This document shows, piece by piece, positions 15,503 to 26,535 of a stretch of DNA of 64,000 nt; the stretch's first letter is position 1, and every line of letters begins with the position of its first letter. The notes under the pieces are model-generated. The model was not told where the DNA came from. It saw only the letters and a program-made list of their open reading frames with translations, and did not search any database. Source of the stretch: Candidatus Aquidulcis sp. GTDB taxonomy: Bacteria > Chloroflexota > Anaerolineae > UBA4142. Position numbers and translations under genes: made by a program. Where the stretch lies: contig DYJA01000004.1 of the NCBI GenBank assembly GCA_020723345.1, positions 62,001 to 126,000 on the forward strand. The letters are read 5' to 3'.

Positions 15503-16162
15503 ATGGAATTCGATGCGCGCTTGACTAACCTGGGTGTGAAAGCCAATCAAACGGCGAATGCGCTCTGGGATTTGACCGCCGCAAAATATCAAGACGTGGC
15601 GGAAGCCGGAGGCACTCATCACATTTATTTCACGGTGCGTGACGCGGCAAACAAACCACTGTCCAATGTTGCCTGCGTTGTGGATTGGGTTGGACGCGAG
15701 TCAGGCGATGCGCCAACCAAAGCCGTGACGGACGCCAATGGGCAAGCCAATGTGCCGATCTATGCCAATCTCGACATTCACTTGTTGAATGGCCCGTACT
15801 TTGCATTCGTCGAAGATCAGACCAAGAGCGATGTCGTAACCGGGATGGGTTTGCCGGAAAAGCATCACGTCAATTTTCTGTTGACGTTCGCGCGTCAAGC
15901 GAGCGGTACGCCAACCTCGTCGCCAACCACGCTCGAACAAGCCGTGCTGGTCGAAGCGAAAAAGCGGACGTGGATGCCGATCAACGATCAAGCCGCGCTC
16001 TACAAATTCGCGCAAGCGAACAATCTCGGCTACCCGCAAACAGACGAATACGAATTCACGTGTAATAATGCGGGTTATCTCGGGCAGGTGTTCAACCTCG
16101 GAATCGTATACGTGAAGAAAGGCGATTGGGGCAACGTCAAGTGGGTCAAGAAGCCCAGTTAA
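15503..16162 (+). CDS. Ig/transthyretin-like protein with shared C-terminal domain
   Basis: 219 residues. Residues ~35-130 look like a carboxypeptidase-regulatory/Ig-like sandwich (HHIYFTVRDAANKPLSNVAC, TDANGQANVPIYANLDIHL). A short Ser/Thr/Pro linker follows, and residues ~153-219 are the third copy of the domain (TWMPINDQAALYKFAQANNL to the end). No catalytic residues are evident, so it is likely a binding or structural module. A GGAGGAAGGTGAC ribosome site lies before the ATG, 20 bases after the amidase stop. It is the last of the trio. Confidence 0.7.
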   Translation: MEFDARLTNLGVKANQTANALWDLTAAKYQDVAEAGGTHHIYFTVRDAANKPLSNVACVVDWVGRESGDAPTKAVTDANGQANVPIYANLDIHLLNGPYFAFVEDQTKSDVVTGMGLPEKHHVNFLLTFARQASGTPTSSPTTLEQAVLVEAKKRTWMPINDQAALYKFAQANNLGYPQTDEYEFTCNNAGYLGQVFNLGIVYVKKGDWGNVKWVKKPS

Positions 16163-16216
16163 CGATAAGTGAATTTGGGACTTGAATCCTATAATGCAGA
16201 AGGGGGGGTTATGTGG

Positions 16217-16238
16217 TATAATATCGGTAGAATATCGG
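16217..16238. repeat. Direct repeat AATATCGGTA
   Basis: Two copies of AATATCGGTA lie in tandem one base apart, ~105 bases before the stalked surface protein. They overlap a TATAAT word. Could be an operator, but evidence is slight. Confidence 0.3.
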
Positions 16239-16341
16239 TATCATTGCGGCGTCATAACGGTTGAGGATATTCCCTTCTCAGGCGTTGTTGCGCGCCTCGG
16301 TTTGACAGAAATTTCCCTCATCCTAGAATGGAGTCAATAAA

Positions 16342-18174
16342 ATGGCACAGAAAAAAATTCTTGGATTGTTGATCGCTCTCGCCTTACTTGCTATCATTTT
16401 GCTCGGTTCGAGCCCGATCTCCGCCGCGCCGTCTGCTCAAGCGGCAACGCAGACGCGGACATCCACGGCGACCTTGACGATTACGCCGACGAAAACGACC
16501 GTTGCCGCGACAGCCGTCGTCACGCCGACCAAAACATTTACTGCAGTTCCTCCCACCGCGACCGCGGTCGTGACGCCGACGAAAACTTTTACGCCGCTTC
16601 CGGCAACCGCCACGCGAACCTCGACCCCGATCACAGCGACCTTGACGCGCACGCCGACGAGCGCCGTTGCGGCAACCGCGACAGTGACTAAGACGGCCAC
16701 GGTAACCAAGACGGCGACGGTGATCAAGACCGCGACGGCAACCGCAACCAAGGCAGCCACTGCCACGCCGACCAAGCCCAAGGTACTTGCGCCGCGCGCG
16801 GCTGCGCCTGCTGCACTGTCTACCGCGTTCACGATACAGAACATGGATGCCGCCACAACGGCGAATGTGACCGGGACATTTTATGGTACGGACGGTAATC
16901 CCGTTGGCGCTGGTGTAAGTAGCACTATCTCGCCCCGCTTGAGCGCTACGATAGATCAACGCGTCACTGGCGGTGGTTTGGACGGTCAAACGAATTGGCA
17001 GGGCTCGGTCGTTTTGAGTTCGAATACGCAGTTGGCGGCGGTGGTGAATGAGTATGCCCAAAGTGGTCTGGGCGCGAATTTCCGTTACGATACTTATGCC
17101 GGTGTAGCTACACCCGCAAACCCTGACACAGCGAAAACGATCCTCCTGCCACAATTACTGAAAAATGTAAACGATGCCGCTCAAGGTAAGACCTACAATT
17201 CCACGATTGCGATCCAGAATATGGGGACGGCAGCCGCGAGTTCAGTCAAGGTGACGTACTACAATCAGTGGGACCCGTACGGGGTCTATACCTATACGGT
17301 GCCTTCACCCATCCAAGCGGGCTCCTCGGTAATCATCGATGTGCAAACGCAGACAACTATACCAGCGTTCCCCGGCACTTTCTATGGACCTGGCCTTGTG
17401 ACGGCTGATCAACCCGTTGCTGTGATCGTGAACCAAAATGCAGAGGGGTTGTTGACCGTCTATCAAGGATTCCCTACGGACAGCGCGGCAAGCACTTTGA
17501 ATTTCTCCCAGTTGCTTCGAAATGTCAATGATCTCGGTCAAGGGGTAGTTTGGGGCACAGGTATTATGGTAATGACTGCGAATCAAAGCACGGCAGATGT
17601 GACCATTACCTACACCAATCGCTGGACGGGGAACTCCTCTAGCCAGACCTTGACGGCAAACCCCGCGGCTACTTTTGATCAGCGGTTTACTGCGCCAGAG
17701 GATCCGTTCTATGGTGTGGCGACAATCACATCGGCTACGCCAATTGTGGCGTTGGTTAACATGGTCACTCCATATTCAGGTCAAGGAGTGCGGGCAAGCA
17801 CGAACCGTGGCTTGACGAACTCCAGTGGTCGGCAGACAGTTTTCCTGCCGCAGTTGTACAGGAGTTACTATGATTCTGGTTCAGGCATCACGTGGGGGAC
17901 CGGTGTAGCGGGTACCTTGATAGGCAGCGGCACCGGGAAGGTCTACATCAATTACTACTACAATGGCGCATGGCAGAGACAGGTGAACGCTGATATCAGT
18001 ACTTCCAGCCCGACCTTCATCTTTGATCAGCGAAGTGACACAGCCCTCCCCAACAATATTACAATCTCAGCTGTCCTCACGTCCACTTTGCCAATCGTAG
18101 CCAGTGTCAACACGGTTGGTGGTTACGGTGTGCTAGGCGATGTTGCTGCAACATACATCGGGGTCGGTCAGTAG
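16342..18174 (+). CDS. Secreted Thr/Pro-stalked surface protein with beta-sandwich repeats
   Basis: 610 residues. Residues 1-~34 are a signal peptide (KKILGLLIALALLAIILLG, Ala-rich cleavage region). Residues ~35-150 are a Thr/Pro/Ala stalk built from TPTKT-type units, likely glycosylated. The rest holds four related ~120-residue units, each opening with an inner strand such as FTIQNMDAATTANVTGTFY, STIAIQNMGTAAASSVKVTY, TGIMVMTANQSTADVTITYT or TGVAGTLIGSGTGKVYINYY. The units are joined by connector motifs (LLPQLLKNVNDAAQGKTYNS, LNFSQLLRNVNDLGQGVVWG, VFLPQLYRSYYDSGSGITWG). No LPXTG or C-terminal anchor is visible. A cell-surface adhesin or structural protein is likely. GGAG lies eight bases before the ATG. 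Confidence 0.75.
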   Translation: MAQKKILGLLIALALLAIILLGSSPISAAPSAQAATQTRTSTATLTITPTKTTVAATAVVTPTKTFTAVPPTATAVVTPTKTFTPLPATATRTSTPITATLTRTPTSAVAATATVTKTATVTKTATVIKTATATATKAATATPTKPKVLAPRAAAPAALSTAFTIQNMDAATTANVTGTFYGTDGNPVGAGVSSTISPRLSATIDQRVTGGGLDGQTNWQGSVVLSSNTQLAAVVNEYAQSGLGANFRYDTYAGVATPANPDTAKTILLPQLLKNVNDAAQGKTYNSTIAIQNMGTAAASSVKVTYYNQWDPYGVYTYTVPSPIQAGSSVIIDVQTQTTIPAFPGTFYGPGLVTADQPVAVIVNQNAEGLLTVYQGFPTDSAASTLNFSQLLRNVNDLGQGVVWGTGIMVMTANQSTADVTITYTNRWTGNSSSQTLTANPAATFDQRFTAPEDPFYGVATITSATPIVALVNMVTPYSGQGVRASTNRGLTNSSGRQTVFLPQLYRSYYDSGSGITWGTGVAGTLIGSGTGKVYINYYYNGAWQRQVNADISTSSPTFIFDQRSDTALPNNITISAVLTSTLPIVASVNTVGGYGVLGDVAATYIGVGQ

Positions 18175-18190
18175 GTGGTTTGTTAAAATC

Positions 18191-18237
18191 AAACAAACAC
18201 CGACACAGTGACTGCACTGCGTCGGTGTTTGTTTTTT
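18191..18237 (+). terminator. Rho-independent terminator
   Basis: An 18-bp stem with one mismatch (AAACAAACACCGACACAG against CTGCGTCGGTGTTTGTTT) and an 8-base loop is followed by a T run. It closes the surface-protein transcript, 16 bases after the stop. Confidence 0.9.
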
Positions 18238-18384
18238 CGTACTCCAACACTCAAACATAGAAGCAAGTGAATTTGCCCGTCGAGAATCGTCGTCAGTTTT
18301 GTCGCGCAGGGTTGCCCCTATTTATGGGCTTGATTCAACCTCCTGTTCGAATTCCTGTCTGAACTTCAGTCTTCAGTTCCTAAC

Positions 18385-18412
18385 TTGACAAGGGTTGGGT
18401 ACGGCATAAAAT
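18385..18412 (+). promoter_or_regulatory. Promoter of the polysaccharide locus
   Basis: A perfect -35 TTGACA (18385-18390) and a -10 TAAAAT (18407-18412) are separated by 16 bases, just before the first gene of the ~30 kb locus. No equally good promoter or strong terminator was seen inside the locus. Confidence 0.65.
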
Positions 18413-18414
18413 AG

Positions 18415-20303
<1,889 letters not shown>

Positions 20304-20306
20304 CCG

Positions 20307-21590
20307 ATGAACGATTTTGCGATTCGGGTCGAGAATCTGGGTAAAGAGTATCGCATCGGACAGCCACTACGCTACAAGGCGTTGCGGGATACTTTGACCG
20401 ATGCGATTTATTCTCCCTTCCGGCGTCTAGCATCTTTGGCGCATCGCGCATCTTTATCGAATTCGATCAAGAATGACGCCTATATTTGGGCGCTGCGTAA
20501 TGTTTCTTTCGAGATCAGGCATGGTGAGGTCATTGGAATTATCGGAAGAAACGGAGCGGGCAAAAGTACTCTGCTCAAGATCCTTTCGCGCATCACCGAA
20601 CCAACGGAGGGACAAGCCAAGATTCGCGGCCGGGTGGGTTCTCTACTAGAAGTCGGCACCGGGTTTCACCCCGAACTAACGGGTCGAGAGAACATTTATC
20701 TGAATGGCGCTATCCTGGGAATGAGCCGGCGCGAAATTGAGCGCAAGTTCGACGACATTGTTGCGTTTGCCGAGGTAGAACGGTTTGTTGACACACCCGT
20801 CAAACACTATTCGAGCGGAATGTACGTGCGCTTGGCTTTCGCGGTAGCCGCGCACCTTGAACCGGAGATCCTGCTCGTCGACGAAGTGCTGGCAGTGGGA
20901 GATAATTCCTTCCAGAAAAAGTGTCTCGGCAAAATGGGCGATGTCGCCAAACAAGGACGGACGGTTTTATTCGTCAGTCACAACATGGGGGCGATTACGC
21001 AACTTTGCTCTAAGACGATTTGGTTGGACGCCGGCAAAGTTGAAATGATTGGAGCATCTGATGCTGTTGTGCGCCGGTACCTGTCCGACAAGAAAGTTGC
21101 TGTCCCTGACATAGCTCTCGATGCCCGAGCCAACCCATCGTCCCCAATGATTTTTACGCGTTGTTGGTTGGCTGATCCAGACCGGATCCCCATTGCCGCC
21201 GTTGATGTGACCGCAGGATTTTTGGTCGGCTTGGAAATTCTGATCCGCAAGCCCGTTCCGGATGCGGACGTTGCCGTCCGCGTCTATAACTCAGCGGGGC
21301 AATTGTTGTTCACGGCGGTGTCTACGGGTTCAGAAGTCGATGTGAGAACACTGTCGCCGGGCAAGTATGCGCTTTTTGTCAAGGTTCCAGGGGCGTTCCT
21401 AGCCCCCGGCACCTATTCGCTCACCATTGCGATCCATCGCCCGAATATCAGTGTGTTGGATTTCCACGAGTATCTCCTGAGTTTCCGGATCGAAGAGTCC
21501 GGTAGTCCGATGTGGCAGTACCGCGGGGGCTATGGGGATATTTTAGTGCATTTCCCCTGGGAGTACGTTCAATTGAAATCAGAGGATTGA
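20307..21590 (+). CDS. ABC polysaccharide export ATPase with C-terminal glycan-binding domain (Wzt type)
   Basis: 427 residues. The N-terminal ATPase has Walker A GIIGRNGAGKSTLLKIL, signature HYSSGMYVRLAFAVA, Walker B EILLVDEVLAVGD and the switch His in LFVSHNMGAI. Residues ~275-427 form a beta-sandwich like the Wzt C-terminal domain, which in known O-antigen exporters recognises a capped (often methylated) chain end. Its presence with eight methyltransferase domains in the same locus supports a chain-terminus recognition export route. The stop overlaps the next ATG by one base. Confidence 0.9.
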   Translation: MNDFAIRVENLGKEYRIGQPLRYKALRDTLTDAIYSPFRRLASLAHRASLSNSIKNDAYIWALRNVSFEIRHGEVIGIIGRNGAGKSTLLKILSRITEPTEGQAKIRGRVGSLLEVGTGFHPELTGRENIYLNGAILGMSRREIERKFDDIVAFAEVERFVDTPVKHYSSGMYVRLAFAVAAHLEPEILLVDEVLAVGDNSFQKKCLGKMGDVAKQGRTVLFVSHNMGAITQLCSKTIWLDAGKVEMIGASDAVVRRYLSDKKVAVPDIALDARANPSSPMIFTRCWLADPDRIPIAAVDVTAGFLVGLEILIRKPVPDADVAVRVYNSAGQLLFTAVSTGSEVDVRTLSPGKYALFVKVPGAFLAPGTYSLTIAIHRPNISVLDFHEYLLSFRIEESGSPMWQYRGGYGDILVHFPWEYVQLKSED

Positions 21591-22453
21591 TGGTGCGCCT
21601 TCGCTTGGATCATTTTCTGCATCCTCGCCGGTCCCTTCAGTCATTGCGCTACCGCATTGTCTTTTCTCTTTCACGTTGGTGGGCAGAACACAAAATTGGA
21701 TTGAGGCGTGGGAGAAACGATCATTGTTGGTGTGGCGGTGCGCTCAGAAATTTTGAATGGCATCGTAGCTATGGTGTGTGTGTCGACTGTGGCTGCTACG
21801 TCAATCGTCGCCCCCCGCTCCCGACAGAAATCGCCAAGGTCTACTCCTTCAGTCATTATTGGCACGACCGGCAAAGGATGCTGGGATTCCCAACGATTGA
21901 GAACCGAGCGTCACAAGATTCCCTCGATGGGCGCTTGGAGCGTTGGCTGGCGGTGGTTGAAACGTATTGTCCCACGAAAGGTCGCGTCACCGAAATCGGG
22001 TGCGCGCATGGCGCGTTGTTGGCAGAGTTGAGTCGACGCGGGTACACGTGCATCGGCGTTGAGGTGGATGCCCAGTCAGCCGAGTGGACACGCGACGCGA
22101 CAGGGCTGGACATCCGGGCCGGTATCTTTCCGGGGATCGCATTGCCCCAGTGCGATCTGTTCATGGCATTTGACGTGATCGAACATTCGAATCAGCCCGA
22201 ACAGTTTTTGAGCGAAGGGATGCGGTTGCTCGCACCGGGCGGAATCGCGATCATTCAAACGCCGACAGATCGACACGAATCAGCCCCCCCCTTCAGTGAT
22301 CGGTTGACTACGCTGTTCGATGACGTCGAACATCTATACATTTTCACTTGCGAGAGTATGCGCAAACTCGCGCAAGTGGCAGGGTTAAAAGTCATTGCCG
22401 AAGCCCATGGAGTCGTCGGTTTTGATATCACGATCTTGCGCAAACCGGTATGA
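21590..22453 (+). CDS. SAM methyltransferase with N-terminal zinc-ribbon-like segment
   Basis: 287 residues. Residues ~44-65 hold four Cys in a zinc-ribbon arrangement (HCWCGGALRN, VCVDCGCYV). The methyltransferase fold follows: VTEIGCAHGALLAELSRRG (motif I), CIGVEVDAQSAEW and CDLFMAFDVIEHSNQPEQFL, with LLAPGGIAIIQTPTDRHE as motif III. The start at 21590 overlaps the Wzt stop (TGATG). Zinc-ribbon methyltransferases of this sort act on sugars or nucleotide sugars in surface-glycan loci. Confidence 0.8.
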   Translation: MVRLRLDHFLHPRRSLQSLRYRIVFSLSRWWAEHKIGLRRGRNDHCWCGGALRNFEWHRSYGVCVDCGCYVNRRPPLPTEIAKVYSFSHYWHDRQRMLGFPTIENRASQDSLDGRLERWLAVVETYCPTKGRVTEIGCAHGALLAELSRRGYTCIGVEVDAQSAEWTRDATGLDIRAGIFPGIALPQCDLFMAFDVIEHSNQPEQFLSEGMRLLAPGGIAIIQTPTDRHESAPPFSDRLTTLFDDVEHLYIFTCESMRKLAQVAGLKVIAEAHGVVGFDITILRKPV

Positions 22454-23313
22454 GGATGAAGAAACAGTTAGCCACGCTCGATCAACTCCAGAGTTCGGAG
22501 TATGTGCAGATCATGCAGCAAGTCAATCGCGTTGCTGCGCGTGGCGAGTTGCAGGAATACACTACCTACAGCCGGCTTTGGGAATACCCTTGGATCTGGT
22601 TGCAATTGGAAACACTCAGGGAAACACGGAAAACTGTCCTCGATGTTGGCAGCCAGTACAGTCCCTTCCCGTGGTTTTTGTCATTGCAGGGTTTTGATGT
22701 AATCGTTTCCGATTATGCTGCCGCGTGTTGGGAAACTTGGCAACACGCAAGCCGGTTGCTCAACATCACACCACGACGATATGTCCTTGACAGTCAAAAC
22801 CTCGATCTGCCAACTGCCAGCATAGATATTTACTTGAGCGTGTCAGTCATCGAACACGTGGCGGACAAGACGAAGGCAATTGCGCAAGCCGCGCGTGTGC
22901 TTCGCCCCGGTGGTCTGTTGATCATCACATTCGATATCTGTGAGCCGGAGATGGGTATGACGTTTCCGGAGTGGAATGGGTGCGCGCTGAGTATGTGCGA
23001 GTTCGATGCTTTATTTCGAGATTCGCCTTGGTTCGAGTCCGGCTTGGCGGAGTTGTCTTGGAATACCCAAGCGATTCCGGCGTATCTCGCTTGGAACCGT
23101 TCGACGGCGCCGCATCACAACTATGTGACTGGCGCAGCCGTGGTTCAAAGAAATGCCCGAGTCTGGAACGATTCGCCGCTTTCACATCTGCAACGCGATC
23201 TGTTATTGGGCATTCGCACGCCGATTTACCTGACCAGATGGCGACTGTGGCAAACCGCTTCTATGGCGAAGCGCAAGGCAAGACAGTTGCTTGGGGTCGA
23301 TACCCAGAAATGA
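22450..23313 (+). CDS. SAM-dependent methyltransferase
   Basis: 287 residues. Motif I is TVLDVGSQYSPFPWFLSLQG, with VIVSDYAAACWETW after it. IDIYLSVSVIEHVADKTKAI and VLRPGGLLIITFDICEPE mark a class I fold (Methyltransf_11-like). It overlaps both neighbours by four bases (ATGA). It probably methylates a polysaccharide or its precursor. Confidence 0.75.
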   Translation: MRMKKQLATLDQLQSSEYVQIMQQVNRVAARGELQEYTTYSRLWEYPWIWLQLETLRETRKTVLDVGSQYSPFPWFLSLQGFDVIVSDYAAACWETWQHASRLLNITPRRYVLDSQNLDLPTASIDIYLSVSVIEHVADKTKAIAQAARVLRPGGLLIITFDICEPEMGMTFPEWNGCALSMCEFDALFRDSPWFESGLAELSWNTQAIPAYLAWNRSTAPHHNYVTGAAVVQRNARVWNDSPLSHLQRDLLLGIRTPIYLTRWRLWQTASMAKRKARQLLGVDTQK

Positions 23314-24491
23314 AAATTGCATTTCACGCAATCGGAGGCGCACATTGGCCCGTCGGACAAGTTTATCTTCGTGATCTGATCCAAGCGACCCGGCAAACTT
23401 TTGGAGCAGAGGTACAGTTCTTTTTGCAGTCGCCGCGTTCTTCGGAGCACGATGCCCGGGATTTTGCGCGCGCGGTTGCCGCAGACGACGTGATCTACTA
23501 CGATGTGCCGAAACGCGGAACTCTCTACTGGCTGATCAATGGATTCATCCATCGTACCATCGGCACCGATCTGCTCGTGGGGCGTTCTCTCGCGCAACAT
23601 CACATCGATGTTTTGCTTGCGCCGGGTATCGTCTCGCGCTATGCGCGCGCGGCGACTTTATTGTGGCTTCCCGATTTTCAGCACATTCGATTGCCGGAAA
23701 TGTTCAGCGCCGAGGAACGGTCTTTTCGCGACAAGTCTTTCCGGCGATCAGCGCGGCTTGCCACGCGGGTCCTTTTGTTAAGCCAGACCGTCCGCGAGGA
23801 TTTCGATAAATTTGCGCCCCAGTTTGCCTCCAAGGCGCGAGTTTTGCAACCCAGAGCATATATTCCGCCGTCGGTTTTCGACCGCGCTCCCGACTCGGTT
23901 TTGCGCAAGTATCACTTGCCTGAAAAATTTATCTACTTGCCGAATCAGTTCTGGAAACACAAAAATCACGCGCGGGTTTTCAACGCGCTCAAGTTGCTAA
24001 AGGATCGAGGAATATGTCCTACGTTGGTTTGCACCGGCAGTTCGATGGACTATCGCAATGCAGCATATTTCACTGAATTGTGGCAGATACTGTCACACTG
24101 GGATATTCGCGATCAGGTTATCTACCTTGGCTTGCTTCCGCACGAACAGGTATTGTTCCTGATGCGGCAAAGCGTTTGTGTTTTGAATCCATCTTTATTT
24201 GAGGGGTGGGGGTACTCCGTCGAGGAAGCACGAGCAGTTGGTAAACGAATTGTGTTATCGGATATTCCGGTACATCGTGAACAAAATCCACCCCGCGCAA
24301 CTTTCTTTGATCCAAATGATCCGCAAGATTTGGCAGATAAATTAGCGCGCATTTGGCAAACGACTGCGCCGGGCGCAAATCATGGAGATGAATCTTTAGC
24401 GCAACGCGAATCGGCTGACCGATTGCGCGCGTTCGCCGAATCTTTTGTGGCAATCGCGCAAGACGCTTTGCGCCAAGTCCGCGGCGACTGA
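23310..24491 (+). CDS. Glycosyltransferase family 4-like
   Basis: 393 residues with a GT-B fold. The C-terminal donor domain has IYLPNQFWKHKNHARVFNAL, VIYLGLLPHEQVLFLMRQ and the E-x7-E type motif PSLFEGWGYSVEEARAVGKR. The open frame extends 5' to 22971 inside the previous gene; the ATG at 23310 gives the natural N-terminus MKIAFHAIGGAHWPVGQVYL and an ATGA overlap. The homologous gene at 40650 shares the layout (QFWSHKNHANLL), so the two may have arisen by duplication. Confidence 0.85.
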   Translation: MKIAFHAIGGAHWPVGQVYLRDLIQATRQTFGAEVQFFLQSPRSSEHDARDFARAVAADDVIYYDVPKRGTLYWLINGFIHRTIGTDLLVGRSLAQHHIDVLLAPGIVSRYARAATLLWLPDFQHIRLPEMFSAEERSFRDKSFRRSARLATRVLLLSQTVREDFDKFAPQFASKARVLQPRAYIPPSVFDRAPDSVLRKYHLPEKFIYLPNQFWKHKNHARVFNALKLLKDRGICPTLVCTGSSMDYRNAAYFTELWQILSHWDIRDQVIYLGLLPHEQVLFLMRQSVCVLNPSLFEGWGYSVEEARAVGKRIVLSDIPVHREQNPPRATFFDPNDPQDLADKLARIWQTTAPGANHGDESLAQRESADRLRAFAESFVAIAQDALRQVRGD

Positions 24492-24504
24492 GTTGAGGTG
24501 GCGT

Positions 24505-25443
24505 GTGACTTCGAGGGGCAAGAATGAAATCGCGGCGCTCGTGGATGAGACCATGCGGGAATTTGCGGATGCCCCGGTGGATTTGCTCAATCTCAATCAA
24601 CCCGACCGCGAACTGAACTATTTGCTCAATCATAGAGAATCCTATATCAAGACCATCACGGACATTGTGAACAGGCATCCGCCTGACTCGCAATTTCAAG
24701 TCTTGGAGATCGGCTCGTTCCTTGGCGTTCTCTGCATCTGCTTGGCGAAACTCGGTTATCAAGTCACGGCAACCGACATTCCTGAGTACATCTCGAACCA
24801 GAATTTGAAAGCCAAGTTCGACCATTACCACATCGCGTTCGACGCGAGTAACCTGCGCGATTATGCGCTTCCATACCAGAATGACTCGTTTGACACAGTG
24901 ATTATGTGTCAGGTTCTGGAACACTTGAACTTTAATCCGCTGCCGGTAGTTCAAGAGATCAATCGGATTCTCAAGCCGGGCGGCTTGTTCTACCTTTCCC
25001 TGCCCAATCTGGCTTCGCTGGATAATCGCTTGCGTTTAATTCGGGGGCAATCCATTCATCCCTCCATTCAGGATTACTTGGCACAGCTCGATCCGAATCA
25101 GAATATGATCGTGGGCTTGCATTGGAGAGAGTACACCGCGCTTGAAATCCGACAGATGTTAGAATATCAGGGCTTTCGGATTCATGAACAATACTTTGAT
25201 TGCGAAAGTTCGGACGCTTGGAATGTATCCGCTGCGGCAGCGCGCGTGAAAAATCGCAGGATAGATCTGGTCTTACTTTTCAAAGCCCTGCGATTCGTGT
25301 GGAGACTAGTTGGGACGAAAATCAAGACCACCGTCAGTACTTGGCTCCCAGGGCTACGTGGCAATCACACGACCCTTGCTATCAAGGTTGCCAATTGTCC
25401 CGCGGCATTTCATTTCACCGATGCCACACGTCCCCCACAGTGA
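24505..25443 (+). CDS. SAM-dependent methyltransferase
   Basis: 312 residues from a GTG at 24505 preceded by GAGGTG; a TTG at 24493 is the alternative. The class I fold is shown by QVLEIGSFLGVLCICLAKLG, VTATDIPEYISNQNL, FDTVIMCQVLEHLNFNPLPV and ILKPGGLFYLSLPNLASLDN. The C-terminal ~60 residues are basic and hydrophobic (LFKALRFVWRLVGTKIKTT) and may touch the membrane. It starts 13 bases after the GT4 stop. Confidence 0.75.
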   Translation: MTSRGKNEIAALVDETMREFADAPVDLLNLNQPDRELNYLLNHRESYIKTITDIVNRHPPDSQFQVLEIGSFLGVLCICLAKLGYQVTATDIPEYISNQNLKAKFDHYHIAFDASNLRDYALPYQNDSFDTVIMCQVLEHLNFNPLPVVQEINRILKPGGLFYLSLPNLASLDNRLRLIRGQSIHPSIQDYLAQLDPNQNMIVGLHWREYTALEIRQMLEYQGFRIHEQYFDCESSDAWNVSAAAARVKNRRIDLVLLFKALRFVWRLVGTKIKTTVSTWLPGLRGNHTTLAIKVANCPAAFHFTDATRPPQ

Positions 25444-25467
25444 GTAAACCTGAAGGATGCCTACTTT

Positions 25468-26535
25468 ATGCGAAAGATTTTTGTGACCGGCTCATCCGGT
25501 TTGATTGGATCAGAAGTGTGCGAGTACTTTGCGCTACGCGGTTACAGCGTCCATGGTTTGGATAACAATCAGCGCATGGTGTTTTTTGGACCCCAAGGTG
25601 ACAATCGATGGAACACCAAACGACTCTCGGAAACCTATCGCGACTTCCACCACCACGAAGACGACGTCCGCGATCGCTCTCAAGTTCTGGATCTGATCCG
25701 AGAAATTGCTCCCGACGCGATTATTCATGCAGCGGCGCAGCCCTCGCATGATCTCGCGGCGAAAATTCCCTTCGACGATTTTGATACGAACGCGGTCGGA
25801 ACAATGAATGTCTTGGAAGCCGCGCGGCAAGTTTGCCCGGATGCGCCCTTTATCCATCTGTCGACGAACAAAGTCTACGGGGACGCGCCCAATCGGATTC
25901 CGTTGAAAGAATCGGAGACGCGCTGGGAGTATGCCGATTCCGCGTTCGCTGATGGGATTGCGGAAAGTTTCAATATCGATCAATCCTTGCACTCACTTTT
26001 CGGAGCATCCAAAGTCGCGGCAGATGTGCTGGTGCAGGAGTACGGACGTTATTTTGGCATGCCGACCTGTTGCTTGCGCGGCGGATGTCTGACGGGACCC
26101 AATCACAGCGGCGTCGAGTTGCATGGCTTTCTCAGTTACCTGATCAAATGCAACGTCGAAGGGCGGGAGTACCAAATCTATGGATACAAAGGGAAACAAG
26201 TCCGCGACAATATTCACTCGTTTGATGTCGCCACATTTATTGACGAGTTCATTCGCGCGCCGCGTTGTGGGGAGGTCTATAATCTAGGGGGCGGCAAGCC
26301 GAACAGTTGCTCGATCCTGGAAGCATTCATGTTGGCAGAAAAATATTCCGGACGAAAACAACGCTTTGTCTATCACGAAGCGAATCGGATCGGTGATCAC
26401 ATCTGCTACTACAGTGATTTGCGTAAAATGCAGACGCACTATCCCAATTGGCGCATCACGAAGACGCTCGACGACATTGCGCGAGAGATCGCCTCAAGTT
26501 GGATCAAGCGAAATGAAAACCATCGCGCTGGTTGA
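25468..26535 (+). CDS. NAD-dependent epimerase (CDP-paratose/tyvelose epimerase-like)
   Basis: 355 residues, extended SDR. The cofactor motif is [20 protein letters not shown]. The segments [39 protein letters not shown] and the [20 protein letters not shown] block resemble the CDP-paratose 2-epimerase group. The Tyr of the usual YxxxK is not obvious: the expected site reads [12 protein letters not shown] with Phe in place of Tyr, so activity should be treated with caution or the chemistry may differ. Its 3' end overlaps the next glycosyltransferase by 23 bases. Confidence 0.7.
   Translation: MRKIFVTGSSGLIGSEVCEYFALRGYSVHGLDNNQRMVFFGPQGDNRWNTKRLSETYRDFHHHEDDVRDRSQVLDLIREIAPDAIIHAAAQPSHDLAAKIPFDDFDTNAVGTMNVLEAARQVCPDAPFIHLSTNKVYGDAPNRIPLKESETRWEYADSAFADGIAESFNIDQSLHSLFGASKVAADVLVQEYGRYFGMPTCCLRGGCLTGPNHSGVELHGFLSYLIKCNVEGREYQIYGYKGKQVRDNIHSFDVATFIDEFIRAPRCGEVYNLGGGKPNSCSILEAFMLAEKYSGRKQRFVYHEANRIGDHICYYSDLRKMQTHYPNWRITKTLDDIAREIASSWIKRNENHRAG

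Noticed and set aside
16302-16329. Promoter TTGACA-16-TAGAAT before the stalked surface protein
   Set aside because: The start point would fall after the Shine-Dalgarno GGAG and leave about six leader bases, so it is doubtful; not listed as a feature.
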